Shown one piece after another: positions 6,957-8,657 of a DNA stretch of 8,657 nucleotides. Source of the DNA: Acidobacteriaceae bacterium (GTDB lineage Bacteria > Acidobacteriota > Terriglobia > Terriglobales > Acidobacteriaceae); contig DAHXOQ010000110.1 of assembly GCA_027364815.1 (NCBI GenBank), forward strand, positions 1 through 8,657. Direction: 5' to 3'. Numbering within the stretch: position 1 is the stretch's first letter; each line of letters begins with the position of its first letter. Made by a program: the position numbers and the translations under genes. Under the pieces are notes generated by a model that saw only the letters and a program-made list of their open reading frames with translations, was not told where the DNA came from and ran no database searches.

Positions 6957-8365
6957 TGACTCCTTCCGCTCCAATCAACACCCTATATAAAATGCGCAAC
7001 AAGCTCTATCTCGCTGCCATCCTCGTTCTCACCTTCTTCATTTATCTTCCGGAAATTCGCTACTCGCTCGTTTACGACGACCTCATTCAGCTTGTCGGCA
7101 ACACCCGCCTCACAGCGTGGAGCTATGTCCCCGGCTACTTCACCACGCATCTCTGGGCTCATCTTTCGTGGACCAGCCACATCTACTACCGCCCACTCTT
7201 CCTTCTCTGGTTTCGCATCGTTGATGCAATCTTCGGTCCGCCCGCAGACCTCTGGCATCTCGCTTCGATACTCGCGCACCTCGCCGCAACCACCTGCGTC
7301 TTTCTCCTCATACGCCGCCTGATTGGCAATTTTCAAGCCGCTGCACTTGCCACGCTTCTCTTCGCCATATACCCCACACAAACTGAAACTGTCGCCTGGG
7401 TCTCATCAAGCGGCGATCTGCTCCTGACTTGCTTCACCGTTCTCAGCGTTTACTTTTATATTGAGCGCAAAGCACCCATCAGTTGGCTCTCCATTCTTTT
7501 TGCATCACTCGCCATCTTCACCAAAGAAGCCGGCATCGTTGCACCCGTGCTCATTTTTATCTACGAGTGGATTCACTCCCGCTTCAAGAATGCCCTCGTC
7601 AATGCCGCACCCTACGCGCTACCTGTACTTTTGTATTTCGCATTTCGCTTCAATGCACTCGGCACAACCGTCGGTCCCGCCTACACAAACATGACAGTCA
7701 CGGAGATGATACTGACCTGGCCGCGTTTGATCGCCGCATACCTCGGCCATCTACTTTGGCCCGTTCATCTCAGCGCCATCTACGCATTGCCGATTGAAGA
7801 ATCCATCTGGCCACTGTTGCTGCTCATCATCGTTCTCGCCGCGCTCGTCTGGTTCCTCCGCAACGCGAGCCCCAACATTAAATTCGGCGCCGCGTGGTTC
7901 GCCATAACACTCGCTCCCGCGCTTGCCATACGCTACATTACCCCGAAGGATTCCGTTCACGACCGCTATCTCTACCTCGCCGCGGTGGGTCTCGCATTCA
8001 TCGCGGCCGAGGGCCTGAAGCACATTCACTGGAACCGAATTTCAATCGCAGTCAGCGCACTCATCGTGCTGCTCTTATGCCTGACAACGTATAACAATCT
8101 GCGCATCTGGCAAAACGACATCGCACTTTTCAGCCGCGCGGTTGAAGTGGCGCCTGACAATCTCTCTGCCAAAAACAATCTCGCCTATGCCTATCTCAAC
8201 GCCAACCGCCCGCAAGAAGCCTACCCGCTTCTACAGCAGTTGATTCAAGCGCAGCCTCTCTCAGTCAACGTGAATTACAACATGGGCCGCTACTATCAGC
8301 AGACCGGCGAGCAGGAAAAGGCAGATACTTATTTCCGCCTCGCCGATCCAAACTACGGCAAATAA
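6956..8365 (+). CDS. Polytopic GT-C-like membrane glycosyltransferase with C-terminal TPR repeats
   Basis: This protein of up to 469 residues has about ten predicted membrane helices between residues 17 and 380, then a soluble tail. The first extracytoplasmic loop holds an acidic pair, Asp41-Asp42 (YDD), followed by THLW and YYRPLFLLW. This is the arrangement of GT-C polyprenyl-phosphate-sugar-dependent transferases such as protein O-mannosyltransferases and the TMTC/DUF1736-like group. FTKEAG (188-193) and DRYLY (336-340) are also typical of that group. The tail (about 388-467) has two to three TPRs, including AKNNLAYAYLNANRPQEA, which would bind a protein partner. Sugar donor and acceptor are unknown. 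The ATG at 6956 has AGGGG 5 nt upstream, but this is the tRNA acceptor strand. ATG 6992 gives a shorter, family-like N-terminus but no Shine-Dalgarno sequence. The true start is open. Confidence 0.82.
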   Translation: MTPSAPINTLYKMRNKLYLAAILVLTFFIYLPEIRYSLVYDDLIQLVGNTRLTAWSYVPGYFTTHLWAHLSWTSHIYYRPLFLLWFRIVDAIFGPPADLWHLASILAHLAATTCVFLLIRRLIGNFQAAALATLLFAIYPTQTETVAWVSSSGDLLLTCFTVLSVYFYIERKAPISWLSILFASLAIFTKEAGIVAPVLIFIYEWIHSRFKNALVNAAPYALPVLLYFAFRFNALGTTVGPAYTNMTVTEMILTWPRLIAAYLGHLLWPVHLSAIYALPIEESIWPLLLLIIVLAALVWFLRNASPNIKFGAAWFAITLAPALAIRYITPKDSVHDRYLYLAAVGLAFIAAEGLKHIHWNRISIAVSALIVLLLCLTTYNNLRIWQNDIALFSRAVEVAPDNLSAKNNLAYAYLNANRPQEAYPLLQQLIQAQPLSVNVNYNMGRYYQQTGEQEKADTYFRLADPNYGK

Positions 8366-8378
8366 ATTTTAAAAATAA

Positions 8379-8409
8379 ATGGGGCAAACAATAAAATTGT
8401 TTGCCCCAT
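8379..8409. terminator. Convergent intrinsic terminator hairpin
   Basis: A perfect 12-bp inverted repeat, ATGGGGCAAACA (8379-8390) and TGTTTGCCCCAT (8398-8409), encloses ATAAAAT, whose outer A and T can add a thirteenth pair. It begins 13 nt after the stop of the GT-C/TPR gene and lies 24 nt past the stop of the minus-strand SUMF1-like gene. On the minus strand the stem runs into a T-rich tail, so it is best placed to stop that gene. On the plus strand the following tail is only moderately T-rich. It probably serves both converging genes. Confidence 0.8.
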
Positions 8410-8433
8410 CAACTTTCAATCACGCAACCACAA

Positions 8434-8657
8434 TCAATTTCCGCCGGACTTCACAGGGGCTTTCGCGCTGACTGCCGTGTTGGTAGAATCCTTCACGCAG
8501 CGGAAACCAATGCCGCCCGAGCGATCCATGCTCGGCGCCATCAGCAGCAACTTGCCATGCGTGTCATTGCGCAGCAGGTTAGGGAAGTACCAGACTGAAC
8601 CCTGCGGATGATAGTACTCGCCGCCCCGCACCAGAGCTGCGCGCGTGTGCTCGTCGT
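8434..8657 (-). CDS. FGE-sulfatase (SUMF1)-domain protein, C-terminal fragment
   Basis: Only the last 74 or so residues are in the window. The frame stays open to the window edge, so the GTG at 8631 is internal. The stop is TGA at 8434-8436. The fragment reads ALVRGGEYY, then SVWYFPN, then GGIGFRCVKD. This is the usual end of the formylglycine-generating-enzyme fold, with the RGGS-like turn and the GFRC terminus, followed by a short Ala/Lys/Ser tail. In true FGE enzymes the segment just after GGS carries the two copper-binding catalytic cysteines. Here that region (EYYHPQGSVWY) has none, and the only Cys visible is in GFRC. It is therefore likely a non-FGE member of the superfamily, of unknown function. 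Domain call is good. Nothing can be said about the N-terminal part. Confidence 0.75.
   Translation of the reverse strand, partial: DEHTRAALVRGGEYYHPQGSVWYFPNLLRNDTHGKLLLMAPSMDRSGGIGFRCVKDSTNTAVSAKAPVKSGGN

Noticed and set aside
6883..6996. Possible integration site of a mobile element at the tRNA 3' end
   Set aside because: tRNA 3' ends are common attachment sites. However, no integrase, no direct repeat of the tRNA end and no composition shift are visible in this window.
6983..7381. Minus-strand frame of 132 codons opposite the GT-C/TPR gene
   Set aside because: It is rich in Glu, Gly and Arg, a typical mirror of a hydrophobic plus-strand coding region. The plus-strand frame has a recognisable family.
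1..8657. CRISPR arrays, insertion sequences, toxin-antitoxin or defence systems
   Set aside because: I found no spaced direct repeats, transposase motifs, terminal inverted repeats or defence-gene signatures on either strand.

Overview
The window looks like chromosomal DNA of a moderately GC-rich Gram-negative bacterium. An acidobacterium (Terriglobia type) is my best guess. It rests on remembered resemblance of three genes to acidobacterial families: the small membrane protein containing FPVISVSDDLL, the polytopic GT-C/TPR protein, and the SUMF1-like fragment. I cannot test it here.

Layout. (1) Positions 2-415, plus strand: the C-terminal end of an FtsX-type ABC transporter permease, cut by the window edge. 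(2) Positions 441-6621, minus strand: a compact heavy-metal efflux operon. In transcription order it holds a small two-helix membrane protein with a Cys/His/Met-rich tail, a TolC/CzcC-type outer-membrane factor, a CzcB-type lipoprotein adaptor and a CzcA-type RND pump. The last three genes are joined by an ATGA overlap and a TAA-ATG abutment, and a strong rho-independent terminator follows the pump. (3) Positions 6622-6882: an AT-rich intergenic region. It must hold the minus-strand operon promoter and carries a near-consensus plus-strand promoter. (4) Positions 6883-6956: tRNA-Gln(CTG) with an encoded CCA. (5) Positions 6956-8365, plus strand: a polytopic GT-C-like membrane protein with C-terminal TPRs, whose longest reading frame starts on the last base of the tRNA CCA. 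(6) A convergent terminator hairpin at 8379-8409. (7) Positions 8434-8657, minus strand: the C-terminus of an FGE-sulfatase (SUMF1) domain protein, cut by the window edge.

How the genes work together. The CzcC, CzcB and CzcA homologues should form a tripartite pump spanning both membranes and exporting metal cations. The pump carries the Asp/Asp/Glu signature of divalent-cation HME-RND proteins rather than the CusA-type motif. The first gene occupies the place of czcI in czcICBA operons. It is predicted to expose its metal-ligand-rich tail to the periplasm, so a metal-sensing or metal-buffering role for the pump is plausible but unproven. No transcriptional regulator of the operon lies in the window.

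The main points for a second look are the small Cys/His/Met protein, the tRNA-start codon overlap, and the SUMF1-like fragment that lacks the catalytic cysteine pair.
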